From Chryseobacterium sp. StRB126 (GTDB taxonomy: Bacteria; Bacteroidota; Bacteroidia; Flavobacteriales; Weeksellaceae): a stretch of DNA of 64,000 bases. Of this stretch, positions 45,245 through 53,550 are shown piece by piece. The stretch covers positions 3,472,001-3,536,000 of the forward strand of contig NZ_AP014624.1 of the NCBI RefSeq assembly GCF_000829375.1, read 5' to 3'. The notes below the pieces were generated by a model. It did not search any database, had not been told where the DNA came from, and worked only from the letters and a program-made list of their open reading frames with translations. Each line of letters begins with the position of its first letter. The stretch's first letter is position 1. A program made the position numbers and the translations under genes.

Positions 45245-46111
45245 TTAAGAATTATAAGCATCTTCTAAATCCTGAATAATAATTTTCTGCATTTTCATCA
45301 TGGCCTGTACCACTTTATAAGCCTTCTCCTGGTTAGGATCATTCATCAGCTGAATCAACCTTTTAGGTACAATCTGCCAGCTTAAGCCGTATTTATCTTT
45401 TAACCAGCCACACATACTTTCTCTTCCTCCATGTGAGGTAAGAGCATTCCAATAAGTATCGGTTTGTTGCTGTTCATCCGTCATTATTACCAGCGATATT
45501 CCTTCATTAAAATCAAACTTGTGATCGTAAGAATTATCCATGCAGAATAATGAGTAGCCATCAATGATAAAATTGGCATGCTGAACATTTTCTGCCGGCT
45601 CTGGGATAGGATGTCCTTCACTTCCTTCACCATATTTTAAAATGTTTCCAATGCTTGAATTAGGGAATGTCTGGGTATAAAGTTCCATCGCTTCTTTGGC
45701 TTTTCCATTATTTTCATGAATAAACATCAAAGTTGGAACTATTTTCTGTTCCTGTGGCTTTTCTCCTAAGAACAATTGCCACGTCACTCCATATTTATCC
45801 TGAACCCAACCATATTTCTTACTCCAGGAATAAGAGCCAAGCTCCATGAGAGCCAATCCTCCTTCCAGTAGCTGATCCCAATATTTTTGAACTTCATCTT
45901 CCGTATCACAGATGACCATAAACGAAATAGAAGGATTCTTTTTGAACTGAGCGCCACCATTAAGAAGCATTAATCTCTGCCCAAATAAATCAATATTCAT
46001 AACAACCGGAGTATCTGCTGTAATTTCACCGCCAAAAACCTTACAGTAAAATTCCGCGGATGGCTTGGCGTCTCCGTCGTACCAAAGACATGGGAAAATA
46101 TCGTTATTCAT
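45245..46111 (-). CDS. Two-domain VOC (PhnB/3-demethylubiquinone-MT-like) protein
   Basis: A 288-aa protein with two vicinal-oxygen-chelate domains of the PhnB-like type. The first opens FPCLWYDGDAKPSAEFYCKV and contains YGVTWQLFLGE; the second opens VPTLMFIHENNGKAKEAMEL and contains YGLSWQIVPKRL. The usual single-domain forms are about 140 aa, so this is a fusion or duplication. The fold often binds metal or acts as dioxygenase/glyoxalase; the activity here is unknown. Confidence 0.85.
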   Translation of the reverse strand: MNNDIFPCLWYDGDAKPSAEFYCKVFGGEITADTPVVMNIDLFGQRLMLLNGGAQFKKNPSISFMVICDTEDEVQKYWDQLLEGGLALMELGSYSWSKKYGWVQDKYGVTWQLFLGEKPQEQKIVPTLMFIHENNGKAKEAMELYTQTFPNSSIGNILKYGEGSEGHPIPEPAENVQHANFIIDGYSLFCMDNSYDHKFDFNEGISLVIMTDEQQQTDTYWNALTSHGGRESMCGWLKDKYGLSWQIVPKRLIQLMNDPNQEKAYKVVQAMMKMQKIIIQDLEDAYNS

Positions 46112-46156
46112 AAGTTTAAATTTTTAAGGTTGATTTTATAGGCAATTTATTCATAA

Positions 46157-46376
46157 AATCTGTAGAAACTGTAGAATTCTGTAAGATTTTTTATGTTGAG
46201 ATTCTTCATTAGCTTTGCTTCATTCAGAATGACAAAAACTCTGTTTTCTTTTTATCTCGCGGATTGAATTGATTTGGCAGATCATTGAGATTTAAAAATC
46301 TGCGGAATCTGTAAAATCTGCGGGAAAATTTCTATGTTGAGATTCTTCATTATGTGCTGCTTCATTCAGAATGACA
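46157..46376 (+). repeat. Two direct copies of a family C repeat
   Basis: 46157-46234 and 46296-46376 both read ATCTG...TCTGTAA then TATGTTGAGATTCTTCATTA, a short variable part and GCTTCATTCAGAATGACA. They are offset by about 139 bp. The gap 46112-46523 holds no gene. Confidence 0.75.
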
Positions 46377-46523
46377 GGGCTTGTGTTTTTAGGTTTATTA
46401 ATACATTTATTATCTATAGGAATAATAAGATATAAAGCAAAAGAGATATAATGCCCTTACGTTCAAAGATCAATATATTCCTCTATCCGCAACGACACGA
46501 TAAAAAATCAAGCTTTTTTATTT

Positions 46524-46763
46524 TTATGCTTCTTTAAAACACATCTGATGCTCCTTCATATAATCTTTCAGCTTCAACACTGTATTTTTTCCGAAACCAT
46601 GTAATTGTAAGATCTCCTTTTCAGAATAATCCGACAGTTTTTCCAAAGAATTTATTTTTTCTTTCTTCAAGGCTTTTCTTGCAGGCACTGCAATCACTCC
46701 AAGAAGAAAATCCTCCTCAGGATCATAGCTAACAGCATAAATGGAATTCAAACTCTTTGACAT
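46524..46763 (-). CDS. Helix-hairpin-helix protein (RpoA C-terminal-domain-like)
   Basis: A 79-aa protein, start set at Met 46763 (MSKSLNSIYAV); an ATG six codons upstream is possible. The second half (NSLEKLSDYSEKEILQLHGFGKNTVLKLKDYM) is an HhH fold like the alpha-subunit CTD of RNA polymerase, which binds DNA or regulators. The first part has VIAVPARKALKKEKI. Such short proteins are common in Bacteroidetes but uncharacterised. It is in the same cluster as the SRPBCC genes. Confidence 0.75.
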   Translation of the reverse strand: MSKSLNSIYAVSYDPEEDFLLGVIAVPARKALKKEKINSLEKLSDYSEKEILQLHGFGKNTVLKLKDYMKEHQMCFKEA

Positions 46764-46798
46764 GATAACTAAATTGATCATGGCTACAAAAAATGTTT

Positions 46799-47212
46799 TT
46801 AATGATTCTCAACATACTTATGGAAATTATTGAGAATAGCATACCAGCCATCTCTCTGCATTTCCACAGAATTTTGTTTCTCCGGATCGAAAATTTCAAT
46901 CACTTTTGTGGTATTCTCATCAATCTTATCAAAGATCACTTCTACTTTACGCCCGTCTTCCATGTGATATTTTATAAGTTTGTGAGGGATTACTTCATCA
47001 TATACCCCTTCAAAATCAAAGGCGAAGCTTTTATCCTTTGCTTCCATTTTGTTTTTAAACTTTCCACCTACCTTCAGATCATTTTCAGAACTGGGACAAT
47101 GCCAGCTTTCATGGGCAAAATTCCATCTGGTAATGTGTTTGGGTTCGTTGAAGTAATTCCATACTTTTTCTACCGGTGCTAAAATGGTAATGTCTATTTT
47201 AATTGGATCCAT
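46799..47212 (-). CDS. SRPBCC (AHSA1-like) protein 3
   Basis: A 137-aa START-fold protein: ITILAPVEKVWNYFNEPKHI, TRWNFAHESWHCPSSENDL, GGKFKNKMEAKD, and the C-terminal GWYAILNNFHKYVENH. It is closer to the YndB/AHSA1 type with the W.FA..W.CP motif. Its start is 76 bp downstream of a VOC gene. Ligand unknown. Confidence 0.87.
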   Translation of the reverse strand: MDPIKIDITILAPVEKVWNYFNEPKHITRWNFAHESWHCPSSENDLKVGGKFKNKMEAKDKSFAFDFEGVYDEVIPHKLIKYHMEDGRKVEVIFDKIDENTTKVIEIFDPEKQNSVEMQRDGWYAILNNFHKYVENH

Positions 47213-47232
47213 AGTTTAATTTTTTTAATTGA

Positions 47233-47266
47233 ATAAAAGAGCTGCCCGAAAACGGGCATCTCTTTT
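47233..47266 (-). terminator. Terminator after the VOC gene
   Basis: Stem AAAAGAG-TGCCCG / CGGGCA-CTCTTTT with an AAAA loop; T-rich on both sides. Confidence 0.75.
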
Positions 47267-47288
47267 TTATAATTAGTTAAATATAAGA

Positions 47289-47720
47289 TTATTTCCCGTA
47301 TTCTTCATTATAGTTCACCATCCAATGGACACCATATTTATCCTGAAAACTTCCAAAATAGTCGCCCCAAAACTGATCTTCAATGGGCATTTCTATATTC
47401 CCGCCTTCAGAAAGACCTTTGAAAAGTCTATCAGCTTCTTCTCTTGAATCCGGGAAAATAGAAACATAATTATTATTCCCCACATTTAACTTCTGTCCAA
47501 AGCTGGGAACAATATCTGAGGCCATTAAAAGATCTCCTCCAATGGGTAGTGCAATATGCATTACTCTGTTTTTTTCTTCCTCAGAAAGATTTTCAGTACC
47601 GGGAGCATTTCCCATTTTATGAATTTCACCTACGAATTCACCTCCAAAAACTGATTTGTAAAAATTGAAAGCTTTTTCAGCTGTTCCATCAAAATTTAGA
47701 TATGGATTTAATTTTGCCAT
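47289..47720 (-). CDS. VOC (PhnB-like) protein
   Basis: A 143-aa single-domain member: LNPYLNFDGTAEKAFNFYKSV, GNAPGTENLSEEEKNRVMHI, LMASDIVPSF, and YGVHWMVNYNEEYGK at the C terminus. This is the PhnB-like branch of glyoxalase-fold proteins. Substrate unknown. A terminator lies downstream. Confidence 0.88.
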   Translation of the reverse strand: MAKLNPYLNFDGTAEKAFNFYKSVFGGEFVGEIHKMGNAPGTENLSEEEKNRVMHIALPIGGDLLMASDIVPSFGQKLNVGNNNYVSIFPDSREEADRLFKGLSEGGNIEMPIEDQFWGDYFGSFQDKYGVHWMVNYNEEYGK

Positions 47721-47796
47721 GATTTTTAATTTTAAAATGTTATTATTTTTCGAAACACAAATGACACCAATGTCCTACTGTGAAAAATAAATGTAA

Positions 47797-48585
47797 TTAG
47801 TGATTATGATGATTTAAAAATGTTTCTACTTCTTTAATGGTAAAGTTGATTAAATTTTCATTGAGACTACCATCAAAATCAGCCATCATATATACTCCAT
47901 GGGTGCCGGGAAGAATCATTAACTGCGAGTTCTCTACCAGCCGCCACATGGCTACGGTATGTTCAGGTTTCATCACATCCTTATCACCACTGATGAATAA
48001 TACAGGTGACTGAATGGAACTTAGTACTTCATCATCCCAGTCTACAAAGGTTTGCATTCTTTTACTATCCTTATCAAAGAGGTTTTCCAGCTTAGAAAAG
48101 TCAGGATTGATGTTTAGAAAATTAATTTTGAGGGGTTCAGGCATAGATTCAAAAGTAGCTTCGGTCATCATTTCGAAAAAGCCATCCATCATGCCTTCTC
48201 TTTTATAAAATGCTGAAGCCACCACCAGCTTTTCTACAATCCTAGGATGGCGGTATGCTATCTGCATAACAGTATTTCCGCCATTACTGAATCCCCAGAA
48301 AGAAGCTTTATGAATATTAAGCGCTGCCAAAAGCGCTGCCACATCATCGGCATCCTGTTCAAATGTTTCAGGAATATTGCGGTGTTCACTTAGACCATGA
48401 TTCTGAAGATCTATTCCGATGAACTGAAACTTGTTTTCCAGTCTTTCAATTACCTCTTTATAGTCATACAAAATAGAGGAACCTCCTCCATGAATTAAAA
48501 CGAGAGGTTTTCCGGAACCGTATATTTCATAATACAATTGGATTCCGTTAACGCGTTTATATCCTTTTTCTATTGGGTTCATCAT
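47797..48585 (-). CDS. Alpha/beta hydrolase
   Basis: A 262-aa hydrolase: oxyanion region VLIHGGGSSILYDY, nucleophile Ser in FWGFSNGGNTVM (about residue 100), acid in ISGDKDVMKP, and His in LPGTHGVYM. Length and motifs fit esterase/lipase-type proteins. The start (48585) overlaps the stop of the DinB gene by one base, so translation is coupled to it. Confidence 0.88.
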   Translation of the reverse strand: MMNPIEKGYKRVNGIQLYYEIYGSGKPLVLIHGGGSSILYDYKEVIERLENKFQFIGIDLQNHGLSEHRNIPETFEQDADDVAALLAALNIHKASFWGFSNGGNTVMQIAYRHPRIVEKLVVASAFYKREGMMDGFFEMMTEATFESMPEPLKINFLNINPDFSKLENLFDKDSKRMQTFVDWDDEVLSSIQSPVLFISGDKDVMKPEHTVAMWRLVENSQLMILPGTHGVYMMADFDGSLNENLINFTIKEVETFLNHHNH

Positions 48586-49109
48586 TAATAGGTAAGGTTT
48601 TCATCTACATCATACTTCATTCCCGGATAGTCTAAAATTCTTCGCATCAAACCGATTTGCCCACTGAGATAGTCTTCCCGGCCGATGCACATTCCTACAA
48701 AATTGAGTTTGGTTTCTTTAATGAAAGGAATATTCATCCCTATTTCGAACATTTCATCCAACTCTTCGTCTGTTACTTCAAACAACTTCTGATATACTTT
48801 TTGAGAAATATCATGAAAGTTTTTCTTCAAGTCAGCCAATGTAGGATATTGATAACTTTCATCCAATGCTTTCCCCTGAAAGAACAGGTCATTATTAGGA
48901 TCCTGTTCCTGAAGCCCTAATACCCAGCCAAGGCCATAGCGCATATTCACAAAGTTTCCTGCCATCCAAACAATATGATTGGTTTTGTTTTCAATTCTTT
49001 TCAGGGCGTCTTCTTCCGAAATGCCATCCAAAACGTTTATAAAGCTTTGGGTATGCATTCTATAAGCCGGAATAATGAGTTCCATTTTTTTTGATTTTGG
49101 TGTGTTCAT
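48585..49109 (-). CDS. DinB-like protein lacking the usual metal ligands
   Basis: A 174-aa four-helix protein of the DinB/YfiT type, first in a pair with the alpha/beta hydrolase. Compared with its neighbour at 49380, the helix motif WILGHLIY is replaced by MAGNFVNM, and HEIYHAGQ is replaced by REDYLSGQ. So the three His that bind metal in DinB enzymes appear lost. It may be structural or regulatory. The family includes thiol-transferases with bacillithiol or mycothiol. Confidence 0.75.
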   Translation of the reverse strand: MNTPKSKKMELIIPAYRMHTQSFINVLDGISEEDALKRIENKTNHIVWMAGNFVNMRYGLGWVLGLQEQDPNNDLFFQGKALDESYQYPTLADLKKNFHDISQKVYQKLFEVTDEELDEMFEIGMNIPFIKETKLNFVGMCIGREDYLSGQIGLMRRILDYPGMKYDVDENLTY

Positions 49110-49145
49110 TATTTTTTTTTTTAGTTAGAAACTAAATATTTTAAG

Positions 49146-49318
49146 TTGGAAAACGCAAAGGCACAAACATTTTTTCTTTTATTATGGATATTTAAAGCGC
49201 AAGAAAATCAAAGATTTTCAGCAAGTAAATTCTAAAGTAACCTCTACAATTTTATCGGAGATAAAATCCTTGCGCCTTAAAGCATTTAACTTAAAAATAA
49301 CTTTGCGTTTTCCAGCAA
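49146..49318. repeat. Dispersed repeat, family D, inverted pair
   Basis: 49146-49202 carries GGAAAACGCAAAGGCACAAA in one orientation; 49249-49318 carries GATAAAATCCTTGCGCCTTA and TTTGCGTTTTCCAGC in the other. Together they fill the gap between two DinB-like genes. Confidence 0.7.
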
Positions 49319-49379
49319 TTTTATCATTTATTTTCTCTTGTTGATTTTACAGATTAAGCCGATCTTTATACTCAATAAC

Positions 49380-49841
49380 CTACTTTATGGCACCGGGTTT
49401 CCCAAGAATTCTGCGGAGATAGCCCAATTGTCCTGCGTGATAAATTTCATGAAGACAAAGGGTTGAAATATCGTTAACATTTTCTGCATTAAAATGTTCC
49501 ATAGTATTCAGTTTTGCTTCCAGTTTATCCTGAGATTGTTGGAGATATGATTTAAGTTCTTCAAAATTGATCAGCTCACCTTTCCGCTCCAAAGCGATTT
49601 CTCCCCTATTATAACATGAAAATTTTTCACTATCCCAAACCGATTCTTCGCCCAGAATATTCAATAGTGGATTTCTAATGTAAATCAGGTGACCCAAAAT
49701 CCAGTTCATGCAGTTAGCTTCGTTATTGGGAAAGATCATTGATTCTTTATGAGTAATGCCTTCTGTATTCAGTGTCACAATCTTGATAGTACTTGAGACT
49801 TGGTTTTTCACCAATTCTATCTCATTCGATTTTACTTCCAT
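49380..49841 (-). CDS. DinB-family protein
   Basis: A 153-aa four-helix DinB/DUF-type protein with its His triad intact as far as visible: WILGHLIYIRN (first His) and LHEIYHAGQLGYLRRILG (HxxxH). Such proteins bind a divalent metal and some transfer thiols. It lies 27 bp after a VOC gene, likely co-transcribed with it. Confidence 0.85.
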   Translation of the reverse strand: MEVKSNEIELVKNQVSSTIKIVTLNTEGITHKESMIFPNNEANCMNWILGHLIYIRNPLLNILGEESVWDSEKFSCYNRGEIALERKGELINFEELKSYLQQSQDKLEAKLNTMEHFNAENVNDISTLCLHEIYHAGQLGYLRRILGKPGAIK

Positions 49842-49868
49842 CTCTCATGTGATGTTTTGATTAATAAG

Positions 49869-50279
49869 TTATTCGGAGGGGATCTGGGATGCATCTGCAT
49901 ACATTACTTCCCACTGATGTCCGTTTAAATCAGCAAAAGCACTTTGATACATCCAGCCATGATCCATAGGTTCGCTGTATTTAGAGCCTCCATTTTCAAT
50001 GGCTGTTTTTACCATTCCATCTACTTCTTCTCTACGTTCTACTCCAATGGCAAGAAGCACCTGGGTTGTATCTCCTTTAGCAAAAGGTCTGTTGGTAAAG
50101 GTTTGGAAAAACTCTTCTTTCAGAAACATCGCGTAGATATGATCTTCTTTCATTATCACACATACTGCTTTATCATCTGAAAACTGTTCGTTAATAGAAA
50201 AACCAAGTGTTGTCCAGAATGCTCTGGTTTTCTGTACGTCTTTTACAGGTAAATTGACATAGATTTGATTGATTTTCAT
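49869..50279 (-). CDS. VOC (glyoxalase/bleomycin-resistance-like) protein
   Basis: A 136-aa VOC protein: QIYVNLPVKDVQKTRAFWTTLGFSINEQF, GSKYSEPMDHGWMYQSAFADLNGHQWEVMYAD (described in parts; the C-terminal E in WEVM is the usual metal ligand). It belongs to the extradiol/glyoxalase-like superfamily. Likely co-transcribed with the DinB gene. Confidence 0.85.
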   Translation of the reverse strand: MKINQIYVNLPVKDVQKTRAFWTTLGFSINEQFSDDKAVCVIMKEDHIYAMFLKEEFFQTFTNRPFAKGDTTQVLLAIGVERREEVDGMVKTAIENGGSKYSEPMDHGWMYQSAFADLNGHQWEVMYADASQIPSE

Positions 50280-50356
50280 TTTTTATAATTTTAGTGTTAA
50301 ACTTTTAACCAAAATTACCAAGGTGTGATGAAAATCTACTTGTCATAGGGCAAGAT

Positions 50357-50947
50357 TTAAATTTTCTTGGGATGGGAAACCAATTCTTTACGGATTCTGC
50401 TTAGGGAAGTGTCTGTTACTCCAAGGTAAGAGGCAATCTGTTTTAATGGAGCAAATTGTATAACTTTTGATTTCTGTTCCAACAGATTCAGGTATCTTCT
50501 TGTAGCTGAAAGAGTGAACATTTCCACAGATCTTTGTTTATAATCAAAAAGCTCTTTAGACATCCATGCTCTTCCCCATTCTCTAAGGTTGGGAATTTTA
50601 TGGAATAGCTCCTGAAAAGTATCGTAATCCAGCTTCCAACATTCACATTCTGTGATACATACAATATTTTCCTGTGTCGGGATTCTCTGAAACATGGATA
50701 GGACCTCAATAATTACCTCATTCTCCACGAAAAAATGGGTTGTCACTTCATTTCCATTAAAATCATTGACAAATGAACGAGCCAGTCCGCTATCCAGAAT
50801 ATAGTATTCATTGGCCATTTTGCCTTCTTCAAGAATAAAATCGCCTTTTTGAAAGGATGTTTTTTCGTGGGCCTGAAATATTTCATCAAGTTCTTCCTGA
50901 AGAAAAAAAGGAAAATCGTAACATATTTCGAGGGACTTGTGAGTCAT
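50357..50947 (-). CDS. Crp/Fnr-family regulator 1
   Basis: A 196-aa regulator with an N-terminal cyclic-nucleotide-binding-like domain (EKTSFQKGDFILEEGKMANEYYIL, about 30-125) and a C-terminal HTH (APLKQIASYLGVTDTSLSRIRKEL). No iron-sulfur cysteine pattern of FNR. The same layout is seen in the gene at 54309. It is just upstream of the VOC/DinB genes on the same strand and could control the cluster. Confidence 0.88.
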   Translation of the reverse strand: MTHKSLEICYDFPFFLQEELDEIFQAHEKTSFQKGDFILEEGKMANEYYILDSGLARSFVNDFNGNEVTTHFFVENEVIIEVLSMFQRIPTQENIVCITECECWKLDYDTFQELFHKIPNLREWGRAWMSKELFDYKQRSVEMFTLSATRRYLNLLEQKSKVIQFAPLKQIASYLGVTDTSLSRIRKELVSHPKKI

Positions 50948-51110
50948 TTGATCATTTTTTTAAGACTTTAAAAATAAAATTTTTAATTGAATTAAAGATA
51001 ATAATTATTAAACAATATCATATTACAAGCATTTCATACCACATATTTCATTGAATTTATGATAACTTAACAAAAGTAAATAATTAAACAAAGGTTTGAT
51101 TAAAGGAGTG

Positions 51111-51158
51111 AACCACCCCGTCAAATCTGCGATCTGACACTCCTCCAGTAGAGGGGAT
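51111..51158 (+). repeat. Dispersed repeat, family B (AACCACCCCGTC ... GAGGGGA), copy 1
   Basis: AACCACCCCGTC then the inner palindrome ATCTGCGAT, a CTCCTCCAG/GAGGGG end. Copies at 60496-60524 (partial) and 60662-60709. The rest of the 305-bp gap (50948-51252) shows nothing else. Confidence 0.7.
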
Positions 51159-51252
51159 TGGTTATACAGATATTTGTCTTTATTTTAAGTGAAATTAAGA
51201 TTTGGAAAGTTAGCATTGTCTGTATTTTAATGCGGAGGTTTATATTTTCCTC

Positions 51253-52464
51253 TTAAAATAAAGATAGCTGGATAGGTTTAGGCGGGGTTGGTTTCTGAGC
51301 ATCACCCATAACCGTTTTTCCCCCAAAGCGCCATGAATTCTGACGTTCATCTTCAATAACCTCCTGAATATCAAAGTTCGGAGTGAAATCTTTTTCGGCT
51401 CTGGCTACAATCTGATGAAGTTTATTTAAGGTATTTAACTTATCTGAGTTTCCCAATTTTGACTTTTCGATTCCTTTTCTGAGAATACTGATGCTTTCAT
51501 CATATACATTGACTGGAACCGGGAATGGATGTCCGTCTTTTCCTCCATGAGCAAAGGAAAACCTTGCAGGATCGCTAAATCTTGATGGCGCTCCATGAAT
51601 CACTTCACTTACCAAAGCCAGAGACTGCATGGTTCTCGGTCCAACACCTTCCAGCATCAGTAAATCTTCAAAATTCTGAGGCTGCTGTTCACGGGTGATA
51701 TATAAAAGGGCACCCAAACGTTTAAGATCAACATCGGAAGCCTGTACATCATGGTGGGCAGGAAGTATTAATCTTGAAAAATCTTTCATAACGTCTATGG
51801 AATCTGTGTGAGAAATATCCAGAATTCCTTTCCGGTTCTCTGCTGCTTCGGAATCGGTAAGATTTAAAATGCGTCCTCTTGAAATCCCGTTAATTCCGGT
51901 ATGCGGTTCTTCTACAAATGAAGTTATATTTTCAGAATGCCAATGATAGCGTCTTGCCGTTCCATCCGAGTCATGCATGCCCTGTTGAATGACACTCCAG
52001 CTTCCATTATCAGACAGAATAAAATTATGCAGATACAATTGATATCCATCCTGAATGGCTGTATTATCAACTTTAGCAGAAAGTTTGCTGGCTCTTACTA
52101 ATTCGTTTCCATCCAAGCCTGTTTTCTCAGCAATCTGAATGAGTTCTGATGGTGTTTCTCTGGAAAACTTTCCTTTCCCACCACAAATATAAAGTCCCAG
52201 TGATTGAGAATTGGGATTAATAGAACGTTTCAAAGCTCCCATTACTGAAGTGGTTATTCCTGAAGAATGCCAGTCCATGCCCATTACCGCTCCGAAACTT
52301 TGAAACCAAAACGGATCTGCCAATCTGCGAAGCACTTCATCTTTACCATAATCTGTCAGGATAGCTTCAACAATAGAAAGTCCAAGAACAGACATACGTT
52401 CATACAGCCAAGGTGGTACTTTGCCATAGTGAAGGGGTAAATCTGCGGTTCCTGAACGTTTCAT
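51253..52464 (-). CDS. DUF763-family protein
   Basis: A 403-aa protein with the family opening MKRSGTADLPLHYGKVPPWL. It contains the HhH-like stretch FEDLLMLEGVGPRTMQSLAL and the motif RFSDPARFSFAHGGKDGHPF. DUF763 proteins occur in archaea and scattered bacteria; the HhH suggests DNA binding, but function is not known. The start is preceded by a perfect -7 box (52483-52490). Confidence 0.88.
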   Translation of the reverse strand: MKRSGTADLPLHYGKVPPWLYERMSVLGLSIVEAILTDYGKDEVLRRLADPFWFQSFGAVMGMDWHSSGITTSVMGALKRSINPNSQSLGLYICGGKGKFSRETPSELIQIAEKTGLDGNELVRASKLSAKVDNTAIQDGYQLYLHNFILSDNGSWSVIQQGMHDSDGTARRYHWHSENITSFVEEPHTGINGISRGRILNLTDSEAAENRKGILDISHTDSIDVMKDFSRLILPAHHDVQASDVDLKRLGALLYITREQQPQNFEDLLMLEGVGPRTMQSLALVSEVIHGAPSRFSDPARFSFAHGGKDGHPFPVPVNVYDESISILRKGIEKSKLGNSDKLNTLNKLHQIVARAEKDFTPNFDIQEVIEDERQNSWRFGGKTVMGDAQKPTPPKPIQLSLF

Positions 52465-52482
52465 TTTTCAATTTTGAAAGAA

Positions 52483-52490
52483 CAAAGTTA
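52483..52490 (-). promoter_or_regulatory. -7 promoter element TAACTTTG of the DUF763 gene
   Basis: Perfect TAnnTTTG, 18 nt before the ATG at 52464. Confidence 0.4.
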
Positions 52491-52597
52491 GGCTTAATAT
52501 TCCAAATGAATGCTGAACCGAATCCATAAAAATATTCCTCAAAAATTGGTAATGTTTTCTTTTTTTATGATTTTTGTCCGGTAGGTTTTCAGACCAC

Positions 52598-53002
52598 TTA
52601 TTCATGGGAATAAAATTCTAAAGCTCCATGCTTTTCATTATCAAACTTTTCATTGAAAATGATTTTATTTCCAAAGGGATCGTTAACGGTGAAAGAAACG
52701 GCATCATAGAACGTCTTTTCAAGACCGGGACGGTTGTATTTGTAGTTTTTATCGATAAGTTCTTTATGATATTCCGCAACACTTTCACCCCAGATAAAAA
52801 TACTACTTCCGGGGCTTGCATCTCCATGATGTTCACTTAAATGAAGAACAATATTCACTTTTTTCACCTCCAGATAAGCAGGCATATTTTCTTTGAAACG
52901 ATGTTCCCAGACAATTTCAAAGCCCAGCCAGTCAATATAAAACTCCAGCATCTTTTGATAATCAAAAATTCTGAAGACAGGAATAATTTGTTCTGCTTTC
53001 AT
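52598..53002 (-). CDS. VOC (bleomycin-resistance-like) protein
   Basis: A 134-aa VOC protein: IIPVFRIFDYQKMLEFYIDWLGFEI, LHLSEHHGDASPGSSIFIWG, FTVNDPFGNKIIFNE. The pattern is that of the glyoxalase/bleomycin-resistance branch with conserved His and Glu as possible metal ligands. Probably monocistronic. Confidence 0.87.
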   Translation of the reverse strand: MKAEQIIPVFRIFDYQKMLEFYIDWLGFEIVWEHRFKENMPAYLEVKKVNIVLHLSEHHGDASPGSSIFIWGESVAEYHKELIDKNYKYNRPGLEKTFYDAVSFTVNDPFGNKIIFNEKFDNEKHGALEFYSHE

Positions 53003-53038
53003 GATATGGTTAAGGTTTTTGGGGGATTATTTTTCAGA

Positions 53039-53100
53039 TTTTGGCTAAAGCCAGATGATGGTTTCTTTCTTATGAAAGCGGACTAAAGTCCGCTCCTATC
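53039..53100. repeat. Dispersed repeat, family A, copy 2
   Basis: TTTTGGCTAAAGCCAGATGA, then AAAGCGGACTAAAGTCCGCT and CCTATC. It sits in the 116-bp gap between two VOC genes. Confidence 0.8.
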
Positions 53101-53118
53101 GAATGAAATGCTATTTCT

Positions 53119-53466
53119 TTATTGATGGGAAAGAATATTAATTAATTTTCCAAAAGGATCTTTTACAAAAAACCTGCGGACCCCCCAATTTTCATTGGTG
53201 ATTTCATAGGTAATTTCAAAGCTGGCTTGCTTCATTTTATCATAGATTTCATCCACATTATCTACTTCAATGGATAAATCCGGAACTTCGGTGTTATTTC
53301 CGCCCTGTTCCGCAAAACTGATCTGTACTTTTGTTTCTTCATCAGTTCCGAGGGTTTTAATCCAGCCATGATCCATCAATACATCAAGTTCTAAAATATC
53401 CTGATAAAAGAGGTTTCCTTTCGTAAGGTCACCCGTTTTTATATTGGCTACGATTCTTTTTACCAT
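53119..53466 (-). CDS. Small VOC-family protein
   Basis: A 115-aa VOC protein: VANIKTGDLTKGNLFYQDIL, a core DLSIEVDNVDEIYDKM, and the end RRFFVKDPFGKLINILSH. It is in the glyoxalase-like group. It follows the alpha/beta hydrolase, separated by a terminator. Confidence 0.85.
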   Translation of the reverse strand: MVKRIVANIKTGDLTKGNLFYQDILELDVLMDHGWIKTLGTDEETKVQISFAEQGGNNTEVPDLSIEVDNVDEIYDKMKQASFEITYEITNENWGVRRFFVKDPFGKLINILSHQ

Positions 53467-53485
53467 TTTGATCTTTATTCATAAA

Positions 53486-53525
53486 AAAAGCTCTGTGAAA
53501 ATACTTAAAATTTTCCAGAGCCTTA
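53486..53525 (-). terminator. Terminator of the alpha/beta-hydrolase gene
   Basis: Stem AAGGCTCTG-GAAAAT with ATTTTC-CAGAGCTT, then a run of T on the minus strand. Confidence 0.75.
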
Positions 53526-53550
53526 TAGGTATTTATGATTAATTTATATT

